NCBI GenBank assembly: GCA_964458605.1
Contig: CAYWLS010000004.1
Coordinates: 95,884-159,883 of the forward strand
Reading direction: 5' to 3'
DNA: 64,000 nt
From: JBBSNV01 sp964458605
GTDB lineage: Bacteria; Pseudomonadota; Alphaproteobacteria; Reyranellales; JAQSWP01
Below the pieces are notes generated by a model. That model worked only from the letters and a program-made list of their open reading frames with translations. It searched no databases and was not told the origin of the DNA. Below are positions 17,713 through 27,625 of this stretch, piece after piece (position 1 is the stretch's first letter; every line of letters begins with the position of its first letter). Both the position numbers and the translations under genes were made by a program.

Positions 17713-19800
17713 TCACGATGCCGCGGCTTGGGCCGCGGCTTGGGCCGGGCGGCGGCGGAAATCCTCGGGGAAGTGGCGCAGGCAGCTCAGCACCGGCAGG
17801 GGCGTCAGTCCGCCCAGCGCGCAGAGCGAGCCGTCGGTCAGGGTCTCGCAGAGTTCGTCGATCAACTGCCGGGCCCGTTGATCGCCCTGCAGCAACCGGT
17901 CGATGGTCTCGACGCCGCGGGCCGAGCCGATGCGGCAGGGCGTGCACTTGCCGCAGCTCTCGATGGCGCAGAATTCGAAGGCGAAGCGCGCCTGGGCGGC
18001 CATGTCGGCGGTGTCGTCGAACAGCACGATGCCGCCATGGCCCAGCATGGATTGGGCGTTAGCCAGCGCCTCGTAGTCGAGCGGCAGGTCGAGCAGCGCA
18101 TCGGGCAGGTAGGCCCCCAGCGGTCCGCCCACCTGCACCGCACGCAGCGGCCGGCCGCTTTGCGTGCCGCCGCCATAGTGTTCGATCGCCGCGCGCAGCG
18201 GCGTGCCGAACGGAATCTCGACCAGCCCGCCGCGCCTGACATTGCCGGCCAGTTGCACGGTCAGGGTGCCGCGCGAGCGAGCCATGCCGTGGGCGGCATA
18301 GGCCGCGCCGCCCTGCGCCAGAATGGTCGGCACCGCGGCCAAAGTGAGCACGTTGTTGATCAGGGTCGGCTTGCCGAACAGGCCCTGGATCGCCGGGATC
18401 GGCGGCTTGAAGCGCACCTGGCCGCGCTTGCCTTCCAGGCTTTCCAGCAAGGAGGTTTCCTCGCCGCAGATATAGGCGCCCGCGCCCATGCGCAGGGCGA
18501 TGTCGAAGCTTTTGCCGCTGCCCAGCACGTTGGCGCCCAGCAAGCCGCCGGCGCGCGCCGCTTCGAGCGCGTCGGCAAACACGGCGGCGGCATCGGGATA
18601 TTCCGAACGCAGATAGACGAAGCCCCGTCCGGCGCCCAGCGCAATGCCGGCGATCGCCATGCCCTCGATCAGCAGGAACGGATCGCTTTCCATCAGCAGC
18701 CGGTCGGCGAAGGTGCCGGAATCGCCCTCGTCGGCATTGCAGACGATGTATTTGGTCGGACCCGGTGCCTCAAGCACGGTGCGCCATTTGCGGCCGGCGG
18801 GAAAGCCGGCACCGCCGCGACCGCGCAGGCCGGAGGCATCGATCTCGGTCACCACGTCGGCCGGCAGCAGGCTGAGCGCGCGCTTCAGCCCGACCAGCCC
18901 GCCATGGGCGATGTAATCGTCGAGCGAGCGCGGATCGACCACGCCGGCGCGCGCGAAGGTCAGCCGCGTCTGGCTCTTGAACCAATCGTGCTGCGCGGGA
19001 TCGCCGATGCGCCTTTCATGCGCACCGCCATTGAGGAAATCGGCGTCGAACAGCGCCGGCAGGTCGGTTGCGGCGACGTTGCCGTAGGCGACACGGCCGC
19101 CGGCGGTCTGCACCTCGACCAGCGGCTCGAGCCAGAAGGCGCCGCGGCCGCCGGTGCGCACGATGTCGATCGCGATGCCGCGGCGCGCCGCCTGCTCGAC
19201 CATCGCGCGTGCCACCTCGTCGGCCCCGAGCGCTTTGGCGGTGGCCTCGCCGGGCACGAAAACTTTGACGCCGCCGCGCGCCGCGCCCGGAGCGGGCGCC
19301 TCAGAAATTTTGCCTCCGAACGCGCTCAGCAGACGGTCGAATTTCTCCGGGTCGAGTTCGGCCTGCAGCACCCCGTCGACCAGCGCCGAAGGACCGTTGG
19401 CGCAATTGCCCAGGCAATAGACCGGCTCCAGGGCAATGCCCTGGGCGCTGGTGCCGCCCATGGCGACGCCGACAACCCGTTCGGCGTGCTGCTGCAGCGC
19501 GCGGCCGCCGCGCGCCTGGCAGGCCTCGGCGCGGCACAGCTTGATGGCATGCGGCGCGGGCGGTCGGCGCTTGAAATCGTGGTAGAAGGTCAGGGTGCCG
19601 TGCACATCGGCGCGCGAGAGGTTCAGTGCCTTGGCGATGACGGGGACGACGGCATCGGGCACATGGCCGAAGCGATCGTTGATCGCATGCAGGATCGGCA
19701 TCAGCGCGCCGGCCTCGCCAGCCAGCGCCTCGATCAGCGCCTCGATCAGCGCCTGGGCTTCCTGCTCGTTCCACGCGATCGGCGCCTGTGCCACGGCCAC
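17713..19800 (-). CDS. fdsB: Fused formate dehydrogenase gamma-beta subunit (FdsG-FdsB; NuoE-NuoF-like)
   Basis: A 695-residue fusion. Residues 1 to about 150 are NuoE/FdsG-like with a 2Fe-2S site (CRAEACQARGG and CLGNCANGP). Residues ~165-260 resemble the thioredoxin-like N-domain of FdsB. The rest is NuoF/FdsB: GLRGRGGAGFPAGRKW for NADH/FMN, CNADEGDSGTFADR, ICGEETSLLESLEG, and the 4Fe-4S motif ESCGKCTPCRIGS. It accepts electrons from FdsA and reduces NAD+ through FMN. I place the start at GTG 19800 because GGGAGA lies 5 nt upstream; an ATG at 19860 would add 20 residues without a ribosome site. In many bacteria fdsG and fdsB are separate genes; the fused arrangement resembles the Methylobacterium FDH1 beta subunit. 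Confidence 0.92.
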   Translation of the reverse strand: MAVAQAPIAWNEQEAQALIEALIEALAGEAGALMPILHAINDRFGHVPDAVVPVIAKALNLSRADVHGTLTFYHDFKRRPPAPHAIKLCRAEACQARGGRALQQHAERVVGVAMGGTSAQGIALEPVYCLGNCANGPSALVDGVLQAELDPEKFDRLLSAFGGKISEAPAPGAARGGVKVFVPGEATAKALGADEVARAMVEQAARRGIAIDIVRTGGRGAFWLEPLVEVQTAGGRVAYGNVAATDLPALFDADFLNGGAHERRIGDPAQHDWFKSQTRLTFARAGVVDPRSLDDYIAHGGLVGLKRALSLLPADVVTEIDASGLRGRGGAGFPAGRKWRTVLEAPGPTKYIVCNADEGDSGTFADRLLMESDPFLLIEGMAIAGIALGAGRGFVYLRSEYPDAAAVFADALEAARAGGLLGANVLGSGKSFDIALRMGAGAYICGEETSLLESLEGKRGQVRFKPPIPAIQGLFGKPTLINNVLTLAAVPTILAQGGAAYAAHGMARSRGTLTVQLAGNVRRGGLVEIPFGTPLRAAIEHYGGGTQSGRPLRAVQVGGPLGAYLPDALLDLPLDYEALANAQSMLGHGGIVLFDDTADMAAQARFAFEFCAIESCGKCTPCRIGSARGVETIDRLLQGDQRARQLIDELCETLTDGSLCALGGLTPLPVLSCLRHFPEDFRRRPAQAAAQAAAS

Positions 19801-19958
19801 GGATGTCTCCCGAAGTTCGTCTGTTGGCTGGAAATTGAGCCGCAAGCCCTTGAAGGTCAAATAGCCAATTGTAATGGTTTGATAGAGGTTTTGGATGATA
19901 AGCGCTGCCGTCTATCGCATCGCAGCATTTGTGCATCTGCAGCAAAGTGATAGAGGCA

Positions 19959-19976
19959 GCCAATGAATCAATTGGC
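19959..19976 (+). promoter_or_regulatory. Palindromic operator-like site between fds genes and the transporter
   Basis: Perfect inverted repeat GCCAAT-N6-ATTGGC in the divergent region 19801-20086. A second GCCAAT occurs at 19864, and TGATAGAGG is repeated directly at 19880 and 19948. This pattern suits a regulator acting on both operons, perhaps the LysR protein at 21644. No further gene is seen in this 286-nt, comparatively AT-rich region. Confidence 0.4.
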
Positions 19977-20086
19977 TTGCTGTATTGGATTTACAATCTC
20001 CGGCTCCGTATCCTGCTTCCATCAATAACGAGTTCGCCCGACGGAAAAAACCCGCACGGGGAGTGGGCGGACCAAAGGAGGGGGAA

Positions 20087-21451
20087 ATGGCATTCGAGTT
20101 CCTGCAACGCGACCGGACCATAGCGGGCCCGGGCTTCAGCCGATGGCTGGTGCCGCCGGCAGCGTTGGCCATCCATATCTGCATCGGCCAGGCCTATGCC
20201 TTCAGCGTGTTCAACCTGCCATTGACCAAGGTGCTGGGTATCACGCAATCGACGCCTGACGACTGGACCTTGACGGAATTGGGCTGGATCTTCTCGATCG
20301 CCATCGTGTTTCTTGGCCTAGCGGCGGCCGTGTTCGGCCGCTGGGTCGAGGAGGGCGGCCCGCGCAAGGCGATGTTCGTCGCCGCCTGCTGCTTCTGCGG
20401 CGGCTTCATCGTCTCGGCAGTCGGCGTGCAGACCCATCAGCTCTGGCTGGTCTATCTGGGCTACGGCGTGCTGGGCGGCTGCGGCCTGGGCATCGGCTAC
20501 ATCTCCCCGGTGTCGACGCTGATCAAGTGGTTCCCCGACCGCCCGGGCATGGCCACCGGCATGGCCATCATGGGCTTCGGCGGCGGCGCGCTGTTCGGTT
20601 CGCCGCTATCGCAGGCGCTGATGGATTTCTTCAAGAACGCCGGCAGCACCGGCGTGGCCCAGACCTTCCTGACCATGGGGGTGCTGTATTTCGTCATCAT
20701 GATGGTGGGCGTGTTCATCGTGCGCATCCCGGCGCCGGGCTGGAAGCCGGCGGGCTGGACGCCGGCCCCGGCCGGCACGCGCAAGCTGATCACCAGCGAG
20801 AACGTCACCGTCGCCCAGGCGCTCAAGACACCGCAGTTCTGGCTGCTCTGGTGGGTGCTGTGCCTGAACGTCACCGCCGGCATCGGCGTGTTGGGCCAGG
20901 CCTCGCCGATGCTGCAGGAAATGTTCCCCGGCCGCATCTCGCCGGCGGGGGCCGCCGGCTTCGTCGGCCTGCTCAGCCTGTTCAACATGGCGGGCCGTTT
21001 CCTGTGGTCGTCGACCTCCGATTTCATCGGCCGGCGCAACACCTACATGATCTATTTCCTGCTCGGCATCGCGCTCTATGCTCTGGTGCCGAGCACGGGA
21101 CATATAGGATCGGTTGAGCTGTTCATCGCCTGCTTTGCGATCATCATCAGCATGTATGGCGGCGGCTTCTCCACCGTGCCGGCCTATCTCAAGGATCTGT
21201 TCGGCACCATGCATGTCGGCGCCATCCACGGTTGCCTGCTGACGGCATGGTCGGCGGCCGGCATCTTCGGCCCGGTGCTGGTCAACTACATCCGCGAGTA
21301 CCAGATCAACCACGGGGTGGCCAAAGCCGATGCCTACAACATCACCATGTACATCATGGCCGGCCTGCTGGTGGTCGGTCTGATCTGCAACGTCCTGGTC
21401 AAATCGGTCAACGCACGGCACCATTATCGCCAAGCGCCGCAGGCGGCCTAG
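20087..21451 (+). CDS. OFA-family MFS transporter (oxalate/formate antiporter-like)
   Basis: A 454-residue, about 12-span major facilitator protein. Typical of the OFA family are HICIGQAYAFSVFNLPL in the first span, GYGVLGGCGLGIGYISPVS with the GxGxGxG-like motif, KWFPDRPGMATGMAIMGFG and the second-half RISPAGAAGFVGLLSLFNM. OFA proteins exchange or carry oxalate, formate and other small carboxylates. The divergent position next to formate dehydrogenase supports formate or oxalate as substrate (inference). The start ATG has an excellent AAGGAGGGGG site; upstream in-frame codons lack one. It is followed after 13 nt by a 40-residue membrane peptide gene. Confidence 0.9.
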   Translation: MAFEFLQRDRTIAGPGFSRWLVPPAALAIHICIGQAYAFSVFNLPLTKVLGITQSTPDDWTLTELGWIFSIAIVFLGLAAAVFGRWVEEGGPRKAMFVAACCFCGGFIVSAVGVQTHQLWLVYLGYGVLGGCGLGIGYISPVSTLIKWFPDRPGMATGMAIMGFGGGALFGSPLSQALMDFFKNAGSTGVAQTFLTMGVLYFVIMMVGVFIVRIPAPGWKPAGWTPAPAGTRKLITSENVTVAQALKTPQFWLLWWVLCLNVTAGIGVLGQASPMLQEMFPGRISPAGAAGFVGLLSLFNMAGRFLWSSTSDFIGRRNTYMIYFLLGIALYALVPSTGHIGSVELFIACFAIIISMYGGGFSTVPAYLKDLFGTMHVGAIHGCLLTAWSAAGIFGPVLVNYIREYQINHGVAKADAYNITMYIMAGLLVVGLICNVLVKSVNARHHYRQAPQAA

Positions 21452-21464
21452 GGAGGGAAGAACC

Positions 21465-21587
21465 ATGAGCACAACGCAGACCACTTCTTCGCCCGTCCTG
21501 ATCGCGTTCGCCTGGGTGATCGTGCTGGTGCCCCTGATCTGGGGCGTGATCCGAACGCTGGAAAACGTCCTCAAATTGTTCGTCTGA
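21465..21587 (+). CDS. Small single-span membrane protein, MFS transporter partner
   Basis: A 40-residue protein, MSTTQTTSSPVLIAFAWVIV followed by LVPLIWGVIRTLENVLKLFV. It has one predicted membrane helix (about residues 11-30) and a short charged tail. It lies 13 nt after the OFA transporter stop and has its own GGGAGGGAAG ribosome site. Small proteins of this type are found directly downstream of OFA-type transporters in other proteobacteria and are called MFS small subunits; whether they are structural partners is not known to me. Conservation of position and ribosome site make it a real gene. Confidence 0.78.
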   Translation: MSTTQTTSSPVLIAFAWVIVLVPLIWGVIRTLENVLKLFV

Positions 21588-21600
21588 AGCGTTGCGACGC

Positions 21601-21630
21601 GAAGGGCCCAAGCGCAAGCTTGGGCCCTTC
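21601..21630 (+). terminator. Strong hairpin after the transporter genes
   Basis: Perfect 13-bp stem GAAGGGCCCAAGC / GCTTGGGCCCTTC around GCAA. There is no T run, so it may act as a processing or partial termination signal; the LysR gene starts only 13 nt later and may depend on read-through or its own promoter. Confidence 0.6.
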
Positions 21631-21643
21631 GGCGTTGAAGGTC

Positions 21644-22534
21644 ATGCAACTCAAGCATCTGCGCTATCTGTCGGCCCTGGCCCAGACACATCATTTCGGT
21701 CGCGCCGCCAAACAGTGCGGCGTGTCGCAGCCCACCCTGTCGGCCGGCATCAAGCAGCTCGAGCTGTCGCTGGGCGTGCAGATCGTGCGCCGGCGCCGCA
21801 ACTTCGTCGGCTTCACGGCCGAGGGCGAAATCGTCACCCGTTGGGCGCAGCGCACGTCGCTCGACGTCGATGGCCTGCTGCAGGAACTGGCCGCCTCGCG
21901 CGGCGCGCTGCGCGGCCACCTGAAGATCGGCGTCATCCCCTCCGCGCTGGTGATGGTGACGCGCTTCACCGTGTCGTTCTGCACGACCTATCCCGAGGTC
22001 ACGGTCGAGGTGCTGTCGCGCACGTCCAACGAAATCCTGCGCGGCCTGGCGACGCTGACGCTCGATCTCGGGCTGTCCTATATCGACAACGAACCGCTGG
22101 GCGGCTTCCAGTCGATTTCCGCCGCTACCGAGCGCTATGTGCTGATCTCGCCCAATGCGCAATCGCCGGCCAGGCCGCGTCCGATCACCTGGCGCGAGGC
22201 CTCGACGCATCGGCTCTGCCTGCTGCCGCCGGACATGCAGAACCGGCGCATCATCGACCACACCTTCGCCCGCGTCGGCGGTCGCGCCCAGCCGCAGATC
22301 GTCACCAATTCCATGGTTCATCTGTGGTCGGTGATGCGCTCGGGCCCGTGGTCGACGATCATGCCGCGCAGCCTGATCGACACGTTCGGCCTGCCGGCCG
22401 GCTACGAGGCGCGACCGCTGATCGAACCGGAAGTCACGCACAAGGTGGGTTTCGTCTTTCCCGAAGCCGATCCGCGCCCCGCCATCATGCGCGCCTTCCT
22501 CAAGACCGCGACACCGCTGCTCGAGGGCGACTGA
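21644..22534 (+). CDS. LysR-family transcriptional regulator (probable regulator of formate genes)
   Basis: A 296-residue LysR regulator: winged-helix N-terminus MQLKHLRYLSALAQTHHFGR followed by AAKQCGVSQPTLSAGIKQLE, then a ligand-binding domain. It lies just downstream of the OFA transporter and its small partner, across from the fds operon; LysR regulators (fdsR type) commonly accompany such operons, so formate or oxalate may be the co-inducer (inference). The start ATG 21644 matches the usual LysR N-terminus; the region upstream is occupied by a terminator hairpin, and no good ribosome site is visible. Confidence 0.88.
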   Translation: MQLKHLRYLSALAQTHHFGRAAKQCGVSQPTLSAGIKQLELSLGVQIVRRRRNFVGFTAEGEIVTRWAQRTSLDVDGLLQELAASRGALRGHLKIGVIPSALVMVTRFTVSFCTTYPEVTVEVLSRTSNEILRGLATLTLDLGLSYIDNEPLGGFQSISAATERYVLISPNAQSPARPRPITWREASTHRLCLLPPDMQNRRIIDHTFARVGGRAQPQIVTNSMVHLWSVMRSGPWSTIMPRSLIDTFGLPAGYEARPLIEPEVTHKVGFVFPEADPRPAIMRAFLKTATPLLEGD

Positions 22535-22553
22535 CGGCCAAAGGACGACAAGG

Positions 22554-22583
22554 AAAAGCCGGTCGCGTCACGCGCGGCCGGCT
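22554..22583 (-). terminator. Terminator of the 94-residue membrane protein gene
   Basis: Read on the minus strand, AGCCGGCCGCG pairs with CGCGACCGGCT around CGTGA (one mismatch) and is followed by TTTCC. It lies between the convergent LysR gene and the minus-strand gene starting at 22897. Confidence 0.65.
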
Positions 22584-22612
22584 CGATGCGTGCAGGATCG
22601 CGACCGTTGCCG

Positions 22613-22897
22613 TCAGCGCTGGTTGACGCGATCGTTGCGATCCCCGTCGCGACGATCGCGGTCGCGCCAGTCGCGATCACGGTCGCGCCGGTCGGGGACC
22701 GGCGTGGCCGGCGGCGGCGTCACGGCCGGCGCGGGAGCGGCGACCGGCGCCGGCGCCAGTTCCGCCACGTTGCTGCTGCCGTTGAGATGGCCGCCCAGCG
22801 CGAAAAACGCCAGCACGGCGACGGCGACGACCAGCGCGCCCAATACGAAAAATATGGTGGCGCCGGACCCCTTTGGGCTCGTCGGGACGTCGTTCAT
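22613..22897 (-). CDS. Small single-span membrane protein with Pro/Ala and Arg/Asp-rich tail
   Basis: A 94-residue protein of unknown function. Residues ~12-34 form one membrane helix (TIFFVLGALVVAVAVLAFFA); the rest is an alanine/proline-rich linker and a tail of alternating arginine and aspartate (DRRDRDRDWRDRDRRD). The helix and the following GG resemble the 54-residue protein encoded at 25273-25437, so the two are paralogs or members of one family. The tail is low-complexity and could interact with nucleic acid or other charged partners; this is speculation. A terminator follows at 22554. Confidence 0.65.
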   Translation of the reverse strand: MNDVPTSPKGSGATIFFVLGALVVAVAVLAFFALGGHLNGSSNVAELAPAPVAAPAPAVTPPPATPVPDRRDRDRDWRDRDRRDGDRNDRVNQR

Positions 22898-23065
22898 AAC
22901 GTGTTCTCCGGCTCGTTGCCTATTGCCTATGAACGCCGGCTCAACGAGGCAGGTTCCGGCGGCGCGGTATTGCGGTGCGCGGTTCGCGACAGCGCGCGGG
23001 CCGGCATGTTAGCGTCACCCGCAATCAACAGGCGCCGGCAGCGCCGATGTACCGGGAGGAAGAGA

Positions 23066-24409
23066 ATGACGTCGATGTTTCGCCGCGCCGCCTTGACGGC
23101 GCTGCTGGGCCTGGCGGCCCTGGTCGCCGTACCGGCCGTGGCGGCGGAGAAGGATCCGCCGATCGTGTTCGTGCACGGCAATGGCGATACGGCGGGGCTG
23201 TGGATCGCCACCATCTGGCGGTTCGAGAGCAACGGCTACGATCGCAGCCGCCTGTTCGCCATCGACCTGAAATATCCCATGGCGCGCAACGTCGACGCCA
23301 CGCCCCAGGAAGGGCGCTCCTCGGCGCAGGAGGTCATGCAGCAGCTTGCCGCCTATGTCGACGAGGTGCTGAAGAAGACCGGCGCGGCGAAAGTGGCGCT
23401 GGTCGGCAATTCGCGCGGCGCCAACACCATCCGCAACTACGTCAAGAACGGCGGCGGCGCGGCCAAGGTGTCCCATGTGGTGCTGGGCAGCGGCGTCAAC
23501 CACGGCGTGGTGGCGCTCGACAATTTCCTGGTCGGATCGGAGTTCAACGGCCTCAGCCCGTTCATGCAGCAGCTCAATGGCGGGCCGGACGAGGTGGTGG
23601 CCGGCGTCAAGTTCATGACCATCCGTTCCGACAAGAACGACAAATACGCCCAGCCCGACGGTGCCTTCCTCGGCATGCCGGGCAAACCGACCGGCGTGTC
23701 CTACGATGCGCCGGCGCTGAAGGGCGCCACCAACGTCGTCATCGCCGGCCTCGACCATCGCGAAACCGCCTTCAGTCCGCAGGCCTTCGTGCCGATGTTC
23801 AAGTTCATCACCGGCCGCGATGCCAAGAAGACCGACATCGCGCGCGAGAGCAAGCCGGTGCTGAACGGCGTGGTCACCGGGATCGTCGCCGGCGTGTTCG
23901 ACAACGTCCCGGTCAAGGGCGCCAAGGTCGAAATCTACAGGATCGACTCCAAGACCGGCGAACGCCAGGGCAAGGCGCTGCTCAGCAAGACCACCGGCGC
24001 GGACGGGGTGTGGGGTCCGTTCGCCGCCCAACCCACCGCGTTCTACGAGTTCGTCGTCGAGGTGCCGGGCCAGGCGGTCACCCACATCTATCGCTCGCCG
24101 TTCCCGCGCGGCAGCAACTACGTCTATCTGCGGCCCGGCCAGTTCGCCAAGGGCGACGAGACGGCGGGCAGCGTGGTGATGATGAGCCGGCCGCGGGGCT
24201 ATTTCGGCGTCGGCCGCGATCGCATGTCGCTCGACGGCAAGGATCCGGTAGGGGTCAATCCCGGCGTGCCGGGCACTTCGATCGCCAAGGTCACGCTGCC
24301 GGCCACGCCGCAGCGCACGGTGGTGGCGATCTTCCGCCACGAGACCATTCCCGTGCGCAACTGGCCGGTCGCCAGCAAGGAACTCAGCATCGCCGAGTTC
24401 ACTTACTGA
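23066..24409 (+). CDS. Secreted alpha/beta-hydrolase (esterase/lipase-like) with C-terminal beta domain
   Basis: A 447-residue protein with a signal peptide (residues 1 to ~26, ending AVAAEKD). The hydrolase domain has VFVHGNGDTAGLW as oxyanion loop, nucleophile Ser116 in LVGNSRGAN and a probable catalytic histidine, His231, in GLDHRETAF. After residue ~270 follows a domain with VFDNVPVKGAKVEIYRIDS and TTGADGVWGPF, like carboxypeptidase-regulatory or bacterial Ig-type beta folds found in extracellular lipases and polyester depolymerases. It probably acts in the periplasm or outside. The start ATG has GGGAGGAAGAG upstream. It ends 7 nt inside the convergent gene at 24403. Confidence 0.8.
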   Translation: MTSMFRRAALTALLGLAALVAVPAVAAEKDPPIVFVHGNGDTAGLWIATIWRFESNGYDRSRLFAIDLKYPMARNVDATPQEGRSSAQEVMQQLAAYVDEVLKKTGAAKVALVGNSRGANTIRNYVKNGGGAAKVSHVVLGSGVNHGVVALDNFLVGSEFNGLSPFMQQLNGGPDEVVAGVKFMTIRSDKNDKYAQPDGAFLGMPGKPTGVSYDAPALKGATNVVIAGLDHRETAFSPQAFVPMFKFITGRDAKKTDIARESKPVLNGVVTGIVAGVFDNVPVKGAKVEIYRIDSKTGERQGKALLSKTTGADGVWGPFAAQPTAFYEFVVEVPGQAVTHIYRSPFPRGSNYVYLRPGQFAKGDETAGSVVMMSRPRGYFGVGRDRMSLDGKDPVGVNPGVPGTSIAKVTLPATPQRTVVAIFRHETIPVRNWPVASKELSIAEFTY

Positions 24410-25035
24410 GCCATGCCGGCGCCGCCCGCGCTGGGATGCGGCGTCGGCCGATAGCCGGCCTTGAGCGCCGCCACGCTGGCGCGCGGCGTCAGCACTGTGA
24501 CGACGCCGCGGCCGGCCGGCCCGGCGGGGGTATAGCCCGTCTCGCTCCAGCGATGCAGCGCGCCGCGCCACAGCAGATGCGGCCGGTCCTGCCATAGCAC
24601 CATGGTTCCGTCGGGCAGCGATCGCAGCGGGGCCTGGTAGCGGATCTGGGCGTGGTTGCGCGGTGCGATGCGGTCGGCCTGCAGGCGGCGGTCGATGGCA
24701 TGACGGTCGGCCCCGTCCATGGCGTTGCCGCGCCGGAAGCATTCCATGAAGCGTAGATAGTCGGCGCGTCGGCATTCGCCGCAGGGGCGATGACCGGCCG
24801 CCAGCGCGGTGGGCTCGTCGAGGAAGAACAGTTCGGTGTAGCGATTGGGCTGCATCAGCGCCCGGCGCCGGTCCTTGAAGTCCAGTACGCAGGCGACCCA
24901 GCTATAGGTGGTCCAGCGACGGCGCGTCAGGCGCCGGTTGCCATCGTGCAGGCAGCCGCGATTGCCCATCATGGTGCCGCGGGCGGCGATGGCGACGATC
25001 TCGCCCAGCGGCGTGACGCGATTGCGCAACGGCAT
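24403..25035 (-). CDS. Conserved hypothetical protein with CGEC motif
   Basis: A 210-residue protein that I do not recognise as a named family. It is rich in Arg, Trp and His. Notable parts are GEIVAIAARGTMMGNRGCLH, YSWVACVLDFKDRRR, and GHRPCGECRRADYLRF; the last resembles the RPCxxC zinc site of Ada-type proteins but is alone here. Several Trp-rich strands follow (TMVLWQDRPHLLWRGALHRW). The start ATG 25035 is chosen because the region upstream is a palindromic repeat; it has only a weak ribosome site. Cytosolic by appearance. Confidence 0.65.
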   Translation of the reverse strand: MPLRNRVTPLGEIVAIAARGTMMGNRGCLHDGNRRLTRRRWTTYSWVACVLDFKDRRRALMQPNRYTELFFLDEPTALAAGHRPCGECRRADYLRFMECFRRGNAMDGADRHAIDRRLQADRIAPRNHAQIRYQAPLRSLPDGTMVLWQDRPHLLWRGALHRWSETGYTPAGPAGRGVVTVLTPRASVAALKAGYRPTPHPSAGGAGMAQ

Positions 25036-25137
25036 GGGCCGAGCGTGACAGCAAACGCCGGCGCTGCCTATCCGCCACTGTCGCAAACGCCAAAACGGCG
25101 GCAGGCCTGTCGAGCCGCCGCCGATCGACCGGGTCTT

Positions 25138-25200
25138 AGAGCGGATCGCGATCGGATGGAAGTGCGACAACACTTCCATCCGATCGTGTGAATCCGCTCT
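25138..25200. repeat. Palindromic intergenic element, type 1
   Basis: A 63-nt imperfect palindrome. Outer arms AGAGCGGAT / ATCCGCTCT enclose a perfect 15-bp inner stem GATCGGATGGAAGTG / CACTTCCATCCGATC with a CGACAA loop. It looks like a REP- or MITE-like mobile element with no coding capacity. Confidence 0.8.
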
Positions 25201-25212
25201 ACTCTTAAATCG

Positions 25213-25275
25213 TAGAGCAAATTCACACCCTTTGATGGAATCGACAGCGATTCCGTCAAAGGGTGATTTGCTCTA
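25213..25275. repeat. Palindromic intergenic element, type 2
   Basis: A 63-nt palindrome of the same size 12 nt from the first: TAGAGCAAAT...ACCCTTTGATGGAATC pairs with GATTCCGTCAAAGGGT...ATTTGCTCTA around GACAGC. The terminal CTA is used as the stop codon of the 54-residue gene. A decayed copy of its right arm is at 11558-11587. Confidence 0.8.
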
Positions 25276-25437
25276 GTTGGGTTTTGGCGTCTCGATCTTG
25301 ACATCGAGCTTGTGCGTGCTGCCGCCCAGGCTGCCGCCGAAGGCGAAATAGCCGATCACCAGCACGGCCACGACCAGCGCGCCGACGATGAAATAGAGGC
25401 CGCCGTTGGAATTTCCCGCGGAATTGCTTTCAGCCAT
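25273..25437 (-). CDS. Small single-span membrane protein, 54 residues
   Basis: MAESNSAGNSNGG leads into one membrane helix (LYFIVGALVVAVLVIGYFAF) and then a short hydrophilic tail ending ETPKPN. It resembles the helix of the 94-residue protein at 22613-22897. The ATG is preceded by AAGAGGG. The stop codon lies in the end of a palindromic element, so the original C-terminus may have been altered by its insertion. Function unknown. Confidence 0.65.
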   Translation of the reverse strand: MAESNSAGNSNGGLYFIVGALVVAVLVIGYFAFGGSLGGSTHKLDVKIETPKPN

Positions 25438-25552
25438 GCCCAACCCTCTTGGTTTGCCGTCTTGCGGCGACAGGAGGAGAACGGACCGGCAATACCGTGG
25501 TTCCGGTCGGCCTTGGTGCTGGGACACCCGCCGATTGGCGACGCCCCGCCGA

Positions 25553-27583
<2,031 letters not shown>

Positions 27584-27625
27584 GGCGGATCCGATCGATG
27601 ATTGGGACGGCGGGGCGGCGGCCGG

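Noticed and set aside
17704..19950. Long open frame on the plus strand opposite the fused FdsG-FdsB gene
   Set aside because: It is a by-product of high GC and biased third positions; the translation is Arg/Gly/Gln/Ala-rich with no domain, while the minus strand encodes a complete enzyme subunit.
25131..25276. CRISPR-like repeat pair
   Set aside because: Only two non-identical palindromes with no spacers or cas genes; better explained as palindromic intergenic elements.
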